From Geosiphon pyriformis (Eukaryota; Glomeromycota; Glomeromycetes; Archaeosporales; Geosiphonaceae): DNA of 64,000 bases. The stretch's first letter is position 1. Each line of letters starts with the position of its first letter. The DNA is taken from assembly GCA_016748015.1 (NCBI GenBank), contig JAAOMT010000009.1, positions 1,174,954-1,238,953 on the forward strand, given 5' to 3'. The notes under the pieces were generated by a model. It did not search any database, was not told the origin of the DNA, and saw nothing but the letters and a program-made list of their open reading frames with translations. This document shows, piece by piece, positions 33,831-47,099 of the stretch. Position numbers and translations under genes: made by a program.

Positions 33831-34784
33831 TGTTATTAATAGAATTTTAATTATAAATTAACATAAAATTACTCTTATAATTCCTATTATCAATTAACAT
33901 ATATTAATATTGTTTTAATTATTATTTATTACTTAATTAAATTATTAAATATTACTATTTAATTAATAAATTAATTTGTATAATAGAAATTAGAATGATC
34001 AAATAACACAATATCCCAAACTATATAATATTTAAAAATTTGCTGAAATTTGTATAAAATTTGCCAAAATAATGAATAATTTATTGAAATAGTTAATAGT
34101 TTGATAAAATAACTTGTAGTTCGACAAAATATATCTTTAGTTTATTAAAATTATAGCAAAAAAAAAGTTAAAGTTTATAGACTAGTACTATAACAAGTTA
34201 TATAAAAAAAAGCTTCTTTTTTTAAGAAAATATATCTTATTTTTTTTTAAATTATTTTACAGTACAAATTTAAAATAAAAATATATTTTGAAAACCAATT
34301 TTTAAAATAATTATATTTAAAATTCTTCGAAACCCAACTAATATTTTGAAATTGATTAGCTACCAATTTCAGTAAATCATTAATAATTTCAGGCCTAAAC
34401 CAGAAAACAATTTTCTTAACAAAATTTTATTTCTTTTATATTTTTTTTTTATTTTTTTATTTTTTTTATTATAATCATTAAAGTAATTTACAAACAAAAT
34501 TTCTGTAAAAGAATTAATTTTTACAGCAAAATAACTACACATTTTTAGTAAGCTTCCAGATGAGCAATTTTTGAAAAAGATTTAACATTTACTACAACAT
34601 AACTATATAAAATAACTGGCATAAAATTGGCTATTTTACTTATAAATCTAATAGTTTAAATTATAAGAGATAATTTGAAGATAAATTCAGTTATCAAAAG
34701 CTTAACTACTTTCAAAAAACATCAATTTACAACAAATAAACATTAATAGTATTTAAGAAAGAAGACCAAAAATTTTTAGTAACA
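33831..34784 (+). mobile_element. Solo LTR, family LTR1, inserted in G1
   Basis: Begins TGTTATTAATAG and ends TTAGTAACA; flanks ACAC (33827-33830) and ATAC (34785-34788) are a 4-bp target copy with one C-to-T change. It aligns along its length with the LTR at 8582-9587, but is far more A/T rich: nearly all differences I checked are C-to-T or G-to-A relative to that copy. G1 coding wording continues on both sides. Confidence 0.9.
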
Positions 34785-35283
34785 ATACCAATTAAAAGAA
34801 GTCATCAATTTTTTGGAATTTATATTAATTAATAATATCTGTATTTAAGTATTTTAAAACCCTATTTTCAAATAAGTATATAGTTTTTTCAAATAAATTG
34901 TAAATGAATATTTTTATTTGCAAATAACTATGACATGATATATACAAATTAATAAAGCCAATTAGAAATTATTTACAAAAGAAAATATAAGACTTAAATA
35001 AAAAAAATTTTTTTATTGCTTTCTTATATGTGTTGAATAAATATGTTTTAAAAAATAGAATTGTAATTATTTTATTAATTCAAATTATTTTTAAGTTTTT
35101 CTGTATTGTTTATATATAATTAATAAATAGAATGACTGTTTTTGTAAAACCAAAATTTTAAGTTTTACATTTGGTTTTTTTAGTTCTTTTTAGGTCTTAA
35201 TAATAATTAATCTGTTAATTTAAAGTAAAAATAAGAAAATTGCTTAGGCAATTTTTTCTTTTGGTTCAATTAAATATGATTAA
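34785..35283 (-). pseudogene. Old gypsy G1: dUTPase-region remnant
   Basis: The minus strand reads IEPKEKIA.AIFLFLL at the G3 end and continues with weak but ordered matches to the G2 region after dUTPase motif 3 (27000-27460). It shows that the dUTPase-containing layout is older than G2. It ends where the LTR at 35284 begins; the upstream gag half of G1 is not found on the far side of G3. Confidence 0.7.
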
Positions 35284-36225
35284 TATTACTTATAAAAAAA
35301 AAATACAAGAAAAAAATAAAAAAAACAGATTATAAAAATAAGCCAATAGAAAAATAATACTTAATATATAAGCTATTTTTAAGAATATGCACATTTATAA
35401 AAAATAAGCATATCATCAGAAAATTATAACATATTTTCAAAAATGTACATATTCACAAAGAATGAGAACATTTTCAAAAAATCATAGCACATTGTTTAAA
35501 AATAAGCACAATTCTAAAAAGTAGCATAAAAAAATAAAAATATATTAAATTTTATATAACAAAAATTATATATATATAATAGTAATATCAAAAGTAAGAA
35601 AAGTATTTAAACAGATTTATTTAAACAAATTCTTAATTAGTTAACAATAAATATTTATAACTTATTTTTTTTTTAAAAGATAGTTTTTTATATCTTGAAA
35701 TAAAATTATTTAAATATCAAATAAAATTATTATTTTATTATCTAATTTATATTTTTTTTTATTGAATTAATATTTTTATTTACCAATTTTATTAACAATT
35801 CATGTTAATAACATTTGCTACTTAATTATATTAAACTAATAGTTCTTAATTATAGCTATTAACAGAATATTAACTTTTTATTTTATTTTTTTTATTTTTT
35901 TTTGTTTCTTTGTTGTTTACTAATTAATTAAAAATTAAGCATTAAAATATTAATATTAAGAATAGCTTAATAAAAAACCTATAAAACAAAAGTAAAAACT
36001 TAAGAATAGCTTATCAAAAAAGCACAACTGTCAAATTAAACTGGACTTTATGCTAAAAAAAAAATTCAGAAAACATTATCAATTAAATTTCTGTTTATTA
36101 TACAAAAAATTTAACTAAAACTTTCAGATCCAAAAACCTTTAGAAATTACCAACAATATTAATTATTGAGCACCAAATTATAAGTTTGTTATTTATTTTA
36201 ATATCTCAAATAATCACCTATAATA
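35284..36225 (+). repeat. 5' LTR of G3, family LTR2 subtype b
   Basis: Carries GCACAT-type subrepeats (35390-35510), as does the solo LTR at 39420-40357, and the shared LTR2 end block TTATAAGTTTGTTATTT. TTTGGTG follows at once, so it acts as a 5' LTR. Confidence 0.85.
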
Positions 36226-39200
36226 TTTGGTGTTTCTTGTAAATATAGTCTAACAGAGAACTAGCACCAATAGCAACTATTTAAAAAAGTGGCAGACTTA
36301 GAAGTTATAGAAGCATCATTTAAAATTTACAAAATTCTTATTTTAAAAATATTAATAACAGTTAAGGTTAACCAGTAATTATTTTTTACCTGAATTAGTC
36401 TTTAATTTTTATATCAATAAAAAAATTATACATTTTTTAGAAAGACAAGCAAATTCCAAATTAGTGAAAAAAAATTTTTACAATAAATTATTTTAACATA
36501 CTAGCTTATTACAAAATTATAATTTTGCTCCAATTATTACTAAAATAAATCATGAAATTAAAAAGTACATTTAACAAAAGTTTTCAATTACAGTTATAGA
36601 CAAAAGCAAAAACAGAATATAAACATTAACAAATACATCTAAACTAATACAACCACCTAACTAGAAAAAACCCAGAATTGTTTTTTCATTATATTTATTA
36701 TATTATTATATACTAAAAAGTATTATTAACAGTAAAACCAATTATCTTAAAAGTTCTATTTTAAAACAATTAAAAGAAATTCAAACTGCTAAAAATCTAT
36801 AATAATTACTATAAAGAATTTAAGTTACAACCAACAATATCATTAAAACTTTAATTACTGTCATCTTAACTAAATTTCAAATTCACTAATAATTAAGCAA
36901 ATACTGAATCAAAAAAAAAAACAGTAATAAAAAAAATAATAAACAAAATTTAATCTTAAATAAACTAGAAATTCAAACTTAAACAAACCCAAATAATCTA
37001 AACTTTACTATTATTATTAATAACAACTTATTTCCAATCATTTAAATTAATTTTTTAGTTGTACTAATAGTTACTTTTCAATAATCATAATAATAATTAC
37101 TAGTATTAATGGCCTATGTTCCAATTGCAAAACTAAAAAAATTTACTAATAAAGAAGACAATATTTAAACATGACTAAACAATATATTCAAAGTTATCAT
37201 ATTAATAGCTAGAATAATATCAGAGAATTTTAAGCTATTTTATACTTCTTTTAGAATATTATTAATTCATAATATTAGAACTTAATCAATAAATCTCAAA
37301 TTTTTAATGCATTTAAACAAATTTTTTTGCAGTATTTTAGCAATTATAACAGTATTAACTGCTTGTTAACAGAATTCACTACCATTAAGCAAAGTGATAC
37401 TAAAGCAGTTATTATATATTTGGAATGCTTTCATTAAAATTTGTGTCAAATCTGAGCAATTAATGCTAATTACTTTACAATACTACAGATTTTGAATCAA
37501 TTTATTAGTAAATTATTTAATAACTTGTTATAATAAATACACTTACTATATTTAGCTACTCTCTAAAATGCAGTTACTCATATCAAAGATTTTGAATTAG
37601 TCAAGCTCAAACCAATTATGTTCAAATTATAAATCTGATAATAAATAAATTATCTGATTTAAATTTAAAATTAAAACAATTTAGTAAATTAATTAATTAG
37701 AAATTAGAAGAATACTTAATTAACAATACAGCCATTTATTAACTTTTTTAATGCTGCACTTATTAAAAAAACTCAAATTAGTTTACAAATTAATCATATC
37801 TATTATTATTATTATTATTATTAGCAAATTGATTATAACAACCAAAAATATATATTTGCCACTATTATGAAAAACAAAAACATTTGAAATTAAACTGTTA
37901 TATAAGATTAAATAACTTACAATCGAAAAATCAATATTAAAACCTTAATTACTAGTTTTTAACTTTAAATAATATGCAGAATTAGATACTATATTAATAC
38001 TAATTTTATTATTTTCAAATAATACAGTCAATATACATATTTTTAATGTTCCAAGTCTTAGCTTTAGTAGTTTATTAAGCACTCCAATTTTAGATAATAT
38101 ATTAATTTTAATCAGTTTAAATGTCACTTCAAAATATTGTGTTAATATTAATTAGAAACCAAAAACTGAGAATTATATACACTTAACAAAACTAAAGATC
38201 AGTAATAGTTATATATTAATTAATTTCCAGTGTATTAAATCAACACTCAAGATCATATTAGTAAAATTTAAAAAGTGAATACATCTAAAACCCGAATTTT
38301 TAAAGCTATTTAAGTTTCTTGGCAACTCCAGAAAACAATCCAACTAACAACTTGAAAAATTCCAAAATATTATTTACTAATAATATTTTATCAGCAATTA
38401 TTACAAAAAATAAATTACTTATTACTATATTTCTTTTTAAGCTAAAAAACCCAATAAAAACATTATTATTTAGTAGAATTATTTTTAATACTAAACTAAT
38501 CACTATTATATATATTAATATTAAAGTTAATAACTATTAATTAAGTTAATTTTTGATAGTAAGTTAATAAATAATATTATTACATGACAATTTATAAACC
38601 AATTAGGTTGCTAAGTTGATTGTGCTATCAGCACCAGAATTATTACAGCTAATAGAGTAATAAAAACTTCTATTAGTAAAATCAACAACTTTTTTTTTAA
38701 AGTTAATGGTATCATTGCACTAATCAAAGTTCTAATTATGAAAGCCACACAATATCAAGCTTTTATTGGTAATAATTGGCTATCTAAAACCAATATTGTG
38801 CTTGACTAAAATACACAAAAGTTATAGTTCAATCAAAATAGTCAACATACTTGAGTACTAGCTATTTGTAGCCACTTTAATACAACTTAATTACAATTAA
38901 TAATAAAATTTAAGAAAAAAACAAACAAATCTGTTTGAAAAGCTTATCAAGTCTTGTAAGCTAATAATAATTACAACAAGCTATTATTAATACTTAACTA
39001 AAAACAAAAAAAAACAAAAAAAAAACAAATCAACCACAAGCCACTATTATCACAAAAAAATCAGCCAATAGCTAGCATATATTTTATTTATTAGAACCAA
39101 AGAAAAAACCATCTTATATTTTACTTAGATATATTGACTATAAGAAAAAGCTTTTATTTATAAAAGCTTAAATTTTGTTAAAAAAGAACTACTGAACACA

Positions 39201-39419
39201 TACCTATTATTATTGCAAACTATGTTACAAAAAATGTTTTGAATATCTAAAATAACAGAAAAAATAAGACAACAAATTATGTTTTGTTTGTAAGAAAACA
39301 TTATTTAACAAAGAAATATGGAATAACATTTCTGGTTAAAGAAAAATATATAATATATTATACTAATACATAATTCTTATTAATAACTAGATAAGCAGAG
39401 GAACACTATTTAATATTAC
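36226..39419 (+). pseudogene. G3 gag, protease and start of cysteine-rich module
   Basis: Broken frames match G2 in order. The clearest part is the protease end at 38580-38890, with wording for NQLGC.VDCAISTRIITAN, FKVNGIIALIKVLIMKATQYQ and LIGNNWLSKTN, then the cysteine-rich module with YYCKLC and CFVCKK at 39195-39300. The capsid lies about 37100-37700 and is poorly preserved. Many stops. Confidence 0.75.
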
Positions 39420-40357
39420 TGTTACTTATAGAAAAAATACAAAAAAAATAGTAGAAAAAACAGATAAAGAAAATAGACCAATAAGAAAATAATATTTAGC
39501 ATGTGAGCACATTGCTTAGTAATATAAAACATTGTTAGAAAATTACAGCACATTGCTTAGCAATAAACACATTGTCAGAAATTACAAACATATTGCTTAG
39601 TAATATAAGCATTATTTAAAAAATTATGGCACATTACTTATAAATATGCAAAATTTCATAGAACATCAATTATATATATATAGCAGTAATATTAAAAGTT
39701 AAAAAATTAAAGAAAATTAGACTCTTAAAAGTCAATTAGACTCTTAAAGTTAATTAGACTTACAAGTCATAATTATTAAATACTTTTTCTTTTAAAGATA
39801 ATTGCTATCAACCAACATAAAATTATATTAATAAAATATTTTTTTAATTCTTCAAATTCATATTATTATTTATTATTTAACCTGCTGACACAATAGTTTT
39901 TGATTATGACTATTAACAGAATATTTATTTTTTATTTTATTTTCTTTATTTTTTTATTTTTTTTTATTTTTTTTATTTTATTTTCTTTTATGATTTACTA
40001 AATTAATTAAAAGAATTAAGCACTAAATAATTGACATCAAAGATAGTCTGATAAAAGATCCAGAAATAAGAGTATAAAATTTATAAATTAATGAATAGCT
40101 TATCAGAAAAACATGACTGTTAAAATAAACTGGCCACATGCTAAAAAAAGAAATTTTATAGAATTAATATTCCAAAAGGCTACTAAAAACAACTATTAAA
40201 TCTCTGTTCATTATACAAAGAATTTCAACCCAAAATCTTCAGATATTAACAACTTTAAATATGAAAATCTTTAAAGATTACCAACATAATTCAGCTATTG
40301 AACACCAAGTTATAAGTTTGTTATTTGTATCAACATCCCAAATAATTATCTGTAATA
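39420..40357 (+). mobile_element. Solo LTR, family LTR2 subtype b, nested in G3
   Basis: TGTTACTTATAG to ATCTGTAATA, flanked by TTAC (39416-39419) and CTAC (40358-40361): a 4-bp target copy with one C-to-T change. Contains three or four units of about 50 bp with CACATTGCTTAG (39510-39640). It splits the cysteine-rich module of G3, whose wording resumes after 40361. Confidence 0.9.
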
Positions 40358-41780
40358 CTACATAAAACCAAGTACTTTTATGCTTAAATAATTATCTATA
40401 TAACAAGAACAAAATTTGGTAAATAGCAAGTACTAAAGTCGAAAGCATTTCACTCAATAAAATACTTGTCATCAAAAATAACTTACCAAAATCTGTTAAA
40501 ACCATTCTTATCCCAAATTTAGATATTTTTGTTAACATTTTAAGTAATTTAAAACAATTTCACAAATACTACCAAGATCTAATATTCATTCAAAAAAAGC
40601 AAGAGTAGTGTTTAGAACAATTAAACACAAAACTTTGTAAATATTGCTTAATTTTCAATAACTTTAAATATTGTGACAATTGTGACTTTATCTACAATCT
40701 ACTACTATACATAATTTATTTAATCTCTAAAGAAAAAGAACCAATTAGCAGTTGTGTTTTAGAATCAAAATTGAAATTCAATTGTAATTCAGACTTCAAT
40801 AATAACAACAACAACAGTTCTAATACTATTTACTATAACAACAATAACAATAATGCTTCAAATTCTAATTACAACTTCAAAGAATATATTGTGCTCCCAA
40901 ATTTCTCAAAAGAACAGGAACTCAAATGGTTCAATAATAATAATAAGAGTATTATGCCAGAATGCACACATGATACCAATACAAAATTTGATCTCAAATA
41001 TTTTAGAAAAACTACTATCAAATTAAAACCTCATTTATACATCAGCATAGATTTAAAATTAGCACTAATAATTCTAGTAATGACAATAGTTCAATTAATT
41101 TCTAGATTTAGTTTAGTGAAAAAAAAGATTAATATCAAAGAAGAAATAATTGATGCAAAATATATAGGAAATATTATTACAATACTATAAAACAACTCAA
41201 AAAAAAGATATACTATTGAATCAAATAAAAAAATAGCACAGGCAATATTTTTGTTTCTGATTAAAATAGCTTAGTTAGTGTTAATGAGAATGAAAAAAAG
41301 TCAAAGATTATGGCAAGAGAAATAAATAAATTCGGATTTATAGATAGCATAAAAATACTAATTAATATGACAAAAAAAAAACAATTAATAAAAAAAAAAT
41401 TATTTTTACCAATTAATTCATTTCTATTCTATAATATAATCAGCATATATTAATTATAAAAAAAAAAGTAAAAGATCAATCCCAAATTTTTGAAGTAGAA
41501 TTAAACATTTGTGAATTAAGAGAAATTAATATTACCAATCTCTACATATTAGCCAAAAACCACAAAAACATTAAAATTCTAATATACAATACAACTAAAA
41601 ACATTATAAAAATACCAAGTGGAATTATTATTAGATACTTAAACACTAAAGTTAAAAACCAATCACCAATTACTATTCCAAACTTTTCATAACTGTGCAA
41701 ATATGTGAATATCATATTACAAACAATCTATAAACAAAAAAAGTGTTATTTGTTACAACCAAAATAGTTTTAGCAAATGA
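40358..41780 (+). pseudogene. G3 cysteine-rich remainder and dUTPase
   Basis: After the solo LTR the frame gives FHKYYQDLIF, CLEQLNTKLCKYCLIF and CDNCDFI, matching the second CxxC set of G2. The open frame at 40771-41190 starts with an Asn-rich run and contains TKFDLKYF (dUTPase motif 1) and a decayed motif 2-3 region; KIAQAIF follows at 41225. No enzyme activity is possible. Confidence 0.7.
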
Positions 41781-44700
41781 ACTTGAAGAATTTAGATCTA
41801 CTTTAACATATACAACTCAAAATGCTACTCAACAATTTTACTGACATTTTTGCCAGTAAAAATAAATTTGGCAGAACTAATATTATCTAGCATTAAATTA
41901 AAACTGGAAATATAATATCAATTAAACAAAAAACATACAGAGTACTACTTATTAACCATAAGATTATTTGACAAGAAATTAACTAAATATTAAACAACAA
42001 ATTAATTCAATTATTAATAAGTTCATAGTTATTATCAGTGGTATTTGTCTAAAAAAATGAAAAGATTTACTTTTGTGTAAACTACTAAAAATTCAATAGT
42101 ATTACTCATAGAGATAACTACTCAATTCCATGAATTTGGAAGTTATTTAATACTTTTAAAAAGAAAAAATGGTACTTAACATTGAATTTAAATAGTAGTT
42201 ATTAACAAGTAGTTATGAATTTAGCCGACAAAGAGAAAACAACATTTATAATTAAAGAAAAAAACTTGGAATTCAACATTATGTTTTTTGGCTTAACTAA
42301 TACTTTAGTTATCTTCTAATAACTTATGAAAATTGTCTATACTAGACTATTATGAAAATCAGTAGTAGTCTACTTAAATAACACCAATGTGTTTTTTAAA
42401 ACATTTAATAATCATTTCTATTATCTTTAACAAATATTTAAAAGATTAAAAAGAGCTAAACTAAAATTAAATACTATCAAATGCTTTTTTGAAAAAACTA
42501 AACTCAAGTTTTTGGAACATGTTATGAGCAAAAATAGTATCAAAACAGATCTTAATAAAATTGAAATAGTTAAAAACTTTCTAGTACTAATAAGCTTAAC
42601 AAAACTAAGAGTATTTTTGGAATTTATTAAATACTATTGTTATTTCATCCAAAATTTCTTCAAACTGGCTCAATTATTTTATCAGCTTCAAGCAAAAAAC
42701 ATTAAATATAAATAAACTAAAACTTAACAAAAAGCTTTTGACATCTTAAAAAGAAAGCTTATTTAAGCTTTAGTATTAATTTATTCAGATTATAGCAAGT
42801 ATTTATTATTACTACTAATGTATTTAACCAAGTATTAAGAGTTGTATTGTCACAAAAAAAAACTAACAAATAAAAATATTCAATGATATATGTTAACAAA
42901 AATTTAAGTCCAGCCAAAAAAAATTATGGAACTTTAGTATTAGAATACTTAGTTATCTATTAGGCTGTCATTAAATAAAAAAATATTTAAGTTAAAAGTT
43001 TGATGTGTATACTAATTACAAAGAATTAATATTAATTCAAAAGCAAAAAATTTGAAGACAATTGTCATACAAGATGGAAAATAAAACTATCATTATTTAA
43101 TTATATTATACATTATAAAAAGAGAAAAAAAATAAAAATGCTGACAGTTTGTTGTAAATGAGACAAATCTAAAACATTTTAATCCAAAAATATAACAAAA
43201 AATGAATACACAAAAATATCAACAACTTTAATATTATATTAATATTCAATAGTTCAAAAAAAAATTATTTCAAAAAGAACAAAACAACATAAAACAACAA
43301 TTAAAATACTTTATCATTTACTAAAATATATTATATTAGAAAACAAAAAATATTCAAACTAATTACTCAAAGTAATTACAGAATTAAAAAAAGAAACAAT
43401 ACTATTTAACATATACTTAGATTTAACAGCAAAACATTTTCATAAAAAAGCAACTATAAAAAAAATTGGAAAAAGATACTACTGGTTATTTATGTATTCA
43501 AATATTATTCAATATGTTTAAAATTGTGATATTTATTAAAAAAAAAAAACAAGACCTAATAAATTACTAAAACCAATTAAAATAAGACAATTATTTAATT
43601 AAATTAAAATTAACTTAGTTAAACCATTAACTATAACTAGTAAAAACAATTAATTTATAGCAGTAGCCATAGACTATCTTATAAAATAGCCAAAAACAAA
43701 AGCAATTCAAAGAGCAAATACAAAATTTGTAGCCAAATTCATACACCAAAATTTAATTTGTTAACATAGATGTTCAAAAAAATTGTTATTAAACCAAAAA
43801 ATCTACTTTGTAAACAGAATATTAACAGAATTAAATCAGAAATTTGGAATTAAGAGACTATTATTATTATTATATTATCTACAAACAAATGGCTTAGTTA
43901 AAAAGTTCAATAAAACATTGTGTAAAGCAATAGCCAAGATTAACCAAAAAAACCAAGACAAATAAAATTTGTTTATACTATTAGTATTATTTGCTTATTG
44001 AATAATAAAGCAAAATATTATATAAGCAACACTATTTAAACTAATTTATGATAGAACAGCAATATTACCAGTTGAAATAGATATTAATATATATTTAATA
44101 AAGCCAATAACAAAAGCTAACTTCCAAAAAACATTGCTAAAAAGAATATACAACTTAATAGAAACTTTAAAAAACAAAAGACAAAAAGCAGCTAATAATA
44201 TACAAAAATTACAAGTAAAACAAAAAAATAACATGATAATCAGTTACCAGATAAACCAGTTGAATTCAAAATTGGAGACAAAGTACTTTTATATTATACC
44301 AAAGTAGAAAAACAATAAAGTGGAAAATTTGATTCTAAATAGAACAGATCATATTATATTAAAGAAATTCTAGAAAATAGAGCTTATAAATTAAGATAGG
44401 ACAACAAAATTTTAGCTAAAACAGCACATGAGAATTGACTAAAACTATATTACAATATAGCATTATTATCTACCAGTAATATTTTACAATTAAGAGTACA
44501 ACAAATACTAATCCAACCAGATTAAATTTTATAAGATTTAAAACCAATTATAATTATTAACATAAACACATCAAATTGATTTATAAGAACAGTATATAAA
44601 GAACCAATACACATAACAAAAGCAAACAGAAAAATAAAAATTACTAATAACATTCACTTATTTACATAACAATTATTACAACTTATTTAACATTAAAAAT

Positions 44701-45302
44701 TAAGTCTAAAAATTACTATTAACAAACAAACAATCCAATATAAAGACAAAAAAATAAATCAAAAATCTTAAAGAAAAGAATAATATCTCAGATATCATAT
44801 TTTTGAAAATTCAATAGACAAAATAATGAGAAAAATAGAAAAAACACTGGAAATTTTAAGAATAGTAATATCAAATAAAAAAGTAATACTAAAAAATTGA
44901 AACCAATAAACACAACAAATTCACAAGAACTTTTGTTACTATTAGTTAGAACAAAAACTAAATATTTAAAACTTATATATAGATAAAACCAAAAGAATGT
45001 TTAATATGATTATATTACAACAAATTAAACAAGTTGTGAGAAAAAAAATTTACTTACATATACAAAAGTCATTTATTAATTACAAATGAGATTTTAAAAC
45101 TGATCAAAAATATTACTATACTTAGCAATAAGTATAATAATTATTAATTAACTAGAAAAATTAACCAATACCTAATTTAACAAATTACAGACCAAAATTA
45201 TAAAAGCAATTTTCAAGAAAAAAATTATAGAGCTAATCCAAAAAAAAAATTTAGAAGATTTAGAAAATCTTAATAGAGCTTAATATTAAAAAAAGAGAAT
45301 AA
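41781..45302 (+). pseudogene. G3 reverse transcriptase, RNase H and integrase
   Basis: RT wording includes IMFFGLTNTLVIF and VVYLNNTNVF (42369; YLDD changed to YLNN), then MSKNSIKTDLNKIEIVKNFL (42527), RNase H about 42760-43170, the H2C2 region 43380-43560, and integrase with FVNRILTELNQKFGIKR and LQTNGLVKKFNKTLCKAIAK (43810-43940). Unlike G2, the integrase is present in full order. A decayed polypurine tract (45280-45302) precedes the 3' LTR. Confidence 0.85.
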
Positions 45303-46099
45303 TGTTATTTATAAAAATTAAGAATTATAATAATAAATAAAATAGCCAATTAAAAATAGGCATAATAAAAAGAGGAATTCCAGAATTTTTCTTGAGAAAT
45401 TGCAGAATTTCAGAATTTCAGGATTCCAGCATTCCTGTCAAAAGAATTGAAAAATTTCAAGGAATTTTATATAACATGAATTATATATATATAGCAAAAA
45501 TATTAAAAACAAGAAAAAACAGACTTAAATAGAATAGTAGTTAGCAATAACTACTTATCTTATACTTTTTCTTCAAAAAACTGTTTTTTATGACTTAAAA
45601 TAAAATCATATTAATATTAATAAAATATTTAATTATTATCTAATCTGTATTATTATTGCTTAATTAAAAATATTAATTACTTTTTTTATTATTAACCACT
45701 TATATTAATAAATTTCAATATTTAATCATACTAAAACAATAGTCTTTGATTATGACTATTGACAAGATACTAATTTTTTGTTTTTTTTTGTTTTATTTTT
45801 TTGTTGTTTACTAATTAATTAAAAAAATTAAGCACTAAGTATTTAATATTAAGAATAGTCTAATAAAAAACTTAAAAATAACTTACTAAAAAGACATAAC
45901 TGTCAGAATAAATTGGCCACCATGCTGAAAAAAAAATTTACAGAAAAAACCATTAATTAAATCTCTGTTTATTATACAAAAAACTCAACCAAAACCTTTA
46001 AACTCCAAAATCTTCAGAAATTACCAATATTTTTAGCTATTGAGCACTAATTTATAAGTTTGTTATTTGTTTTAATATTCTAAATAATTATTTATAACA
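45303..46099 (+). repeat. 3' LTR of G3, family LTR2 subtype a
   Basis: TGTTATTTATAA to TTTATAACA, preceded by a polypurine tract. Its GAATTCCAGAATTT subrepeats (45375-45470) match the solo LTR at 15243, not the 5' LTR of G3. Confidence 0.87.
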
Positions 46100-46129
46100 T
46101 ATGTAAGAGTTGGAAAATAAAACTGTTTA

Positions 46130-47047
46130 AATAAATTAATAATTTACAATTTTTTTGTTTTATTAATATTGTTATCCAAAAATTTTTTTTTTGTAAAATA
46201 ATAGAATTTTTTTCTTGAATTCAATACAGTACAGAGTATTATAATTGTATTTATTTTAGAGTAATATTCAACCAACTTTTTTTTTGCTGCTCTAACTATT
46301 ATAACAAATAATAAATCTAATATTAAATATGTTAAATAAATAACTAAATAAATACAATTAAGATTATAATACTTTATCAGATTTATTATTATTAACTGTG
46401 TCTTTAACATAATTAAAAATAATATTAAAGAGAAAAATAATTGAGAAGGCAGTATTATTTAAACTGGCTAATATTTTAACTGTAATATCTTTAAATAGTT
46501 TAAAAAATTTAGCAATTTTATCAAAAACAAGCCACTAATTGTGTAAAATAACATATTAATAGAGATTAATATAAGTGCTAGTAAAGATGTTTAATGCTTA
46601 TAAATTTACAGTTAGAATTTTTGTATTCAAAATATATAGAATCAAAAATAAATGACTTATTGATTTAAAAGATAACTTATTTTTAACTATATTATAAATA
46701 GAATTCTATTGAGTGAGACAATTCAAAATAAGTTTATAGTATTTAATTTAACATGTATTACAAATACATTCAAGAAGCTTAAAACATTGAGGCAAAGTAT
46801 GAATTGCAAAGTTAAGTTCCTTAATTTTTAATTTATATAAAGTTTATATTAAAAGATAAATATATTCGATTTGAGTTTTTAATAAATGTCTTGAAAACAT
46901 TATTTTTTATTTTATTTAAAGCTATCTGCACTGTTAAATTTAAAATATAATTAAAGCATTAAAATTAAAAATCTTCCAAGTTTTATTAAATGTTTTTTTT
47001 TTAAATTTTTTTGCTAATTTTTTTATAAAAGTACTATTATTTGTGGT
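46130..47047 (-). pseudogene. hAT transposase, C-terminal half
   Basis: Minus-strand wording: NYILNLTVQIAL (hAT motif before the third catalytic region), a decayed RWNS block near 46690, KFFKLFKDITVKILASLNNT (46510-46450), and KKKLVEYYSKINT with LCTVLNSRKKFYYF (46300-46180), the region before the dimerisation domain. Many stops and frame changes. The N-terminal half appears to be at about 56250-57000, on the other side of LINEs B and C. Confidence 0.7.
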
Positions 47048-47099
47048 ATTTTTATTATTATTATTATTATTATTAAGTAAAGTTTAACTATTATCTAGT

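Larger units (their letters stand above)
35284..46099 (+). mobile_element. Gypsy G3: old plus-strand element, LTRs of two subtypes
   Basis: 5' LTR 35284-36225 (TATTACTTATAA to CTATAATA), PBS TTTGGTG at 36226, gag-protease 36560-38890, cysteine-rich and dUTPase 39150-41700 (split by a solo LTR), RT to integrase 41780-44500, then tract and 3' LTR 45303-46099. All coding parts are dead and extremely A/T rich. The flanks (TTAA and TATG) do not match and the LTRs differ in their U3 subrepeats, so the two ends may come from different elements. Confidence 0.85.

Noticed and set aside
40771-41190. Asn-rich protein as an independent gene
   Set aside because: It aligns with the dUTPase region of G2 and lies inside the dead G3 element; the Asn codons come from AAC/AAT-rich decay.
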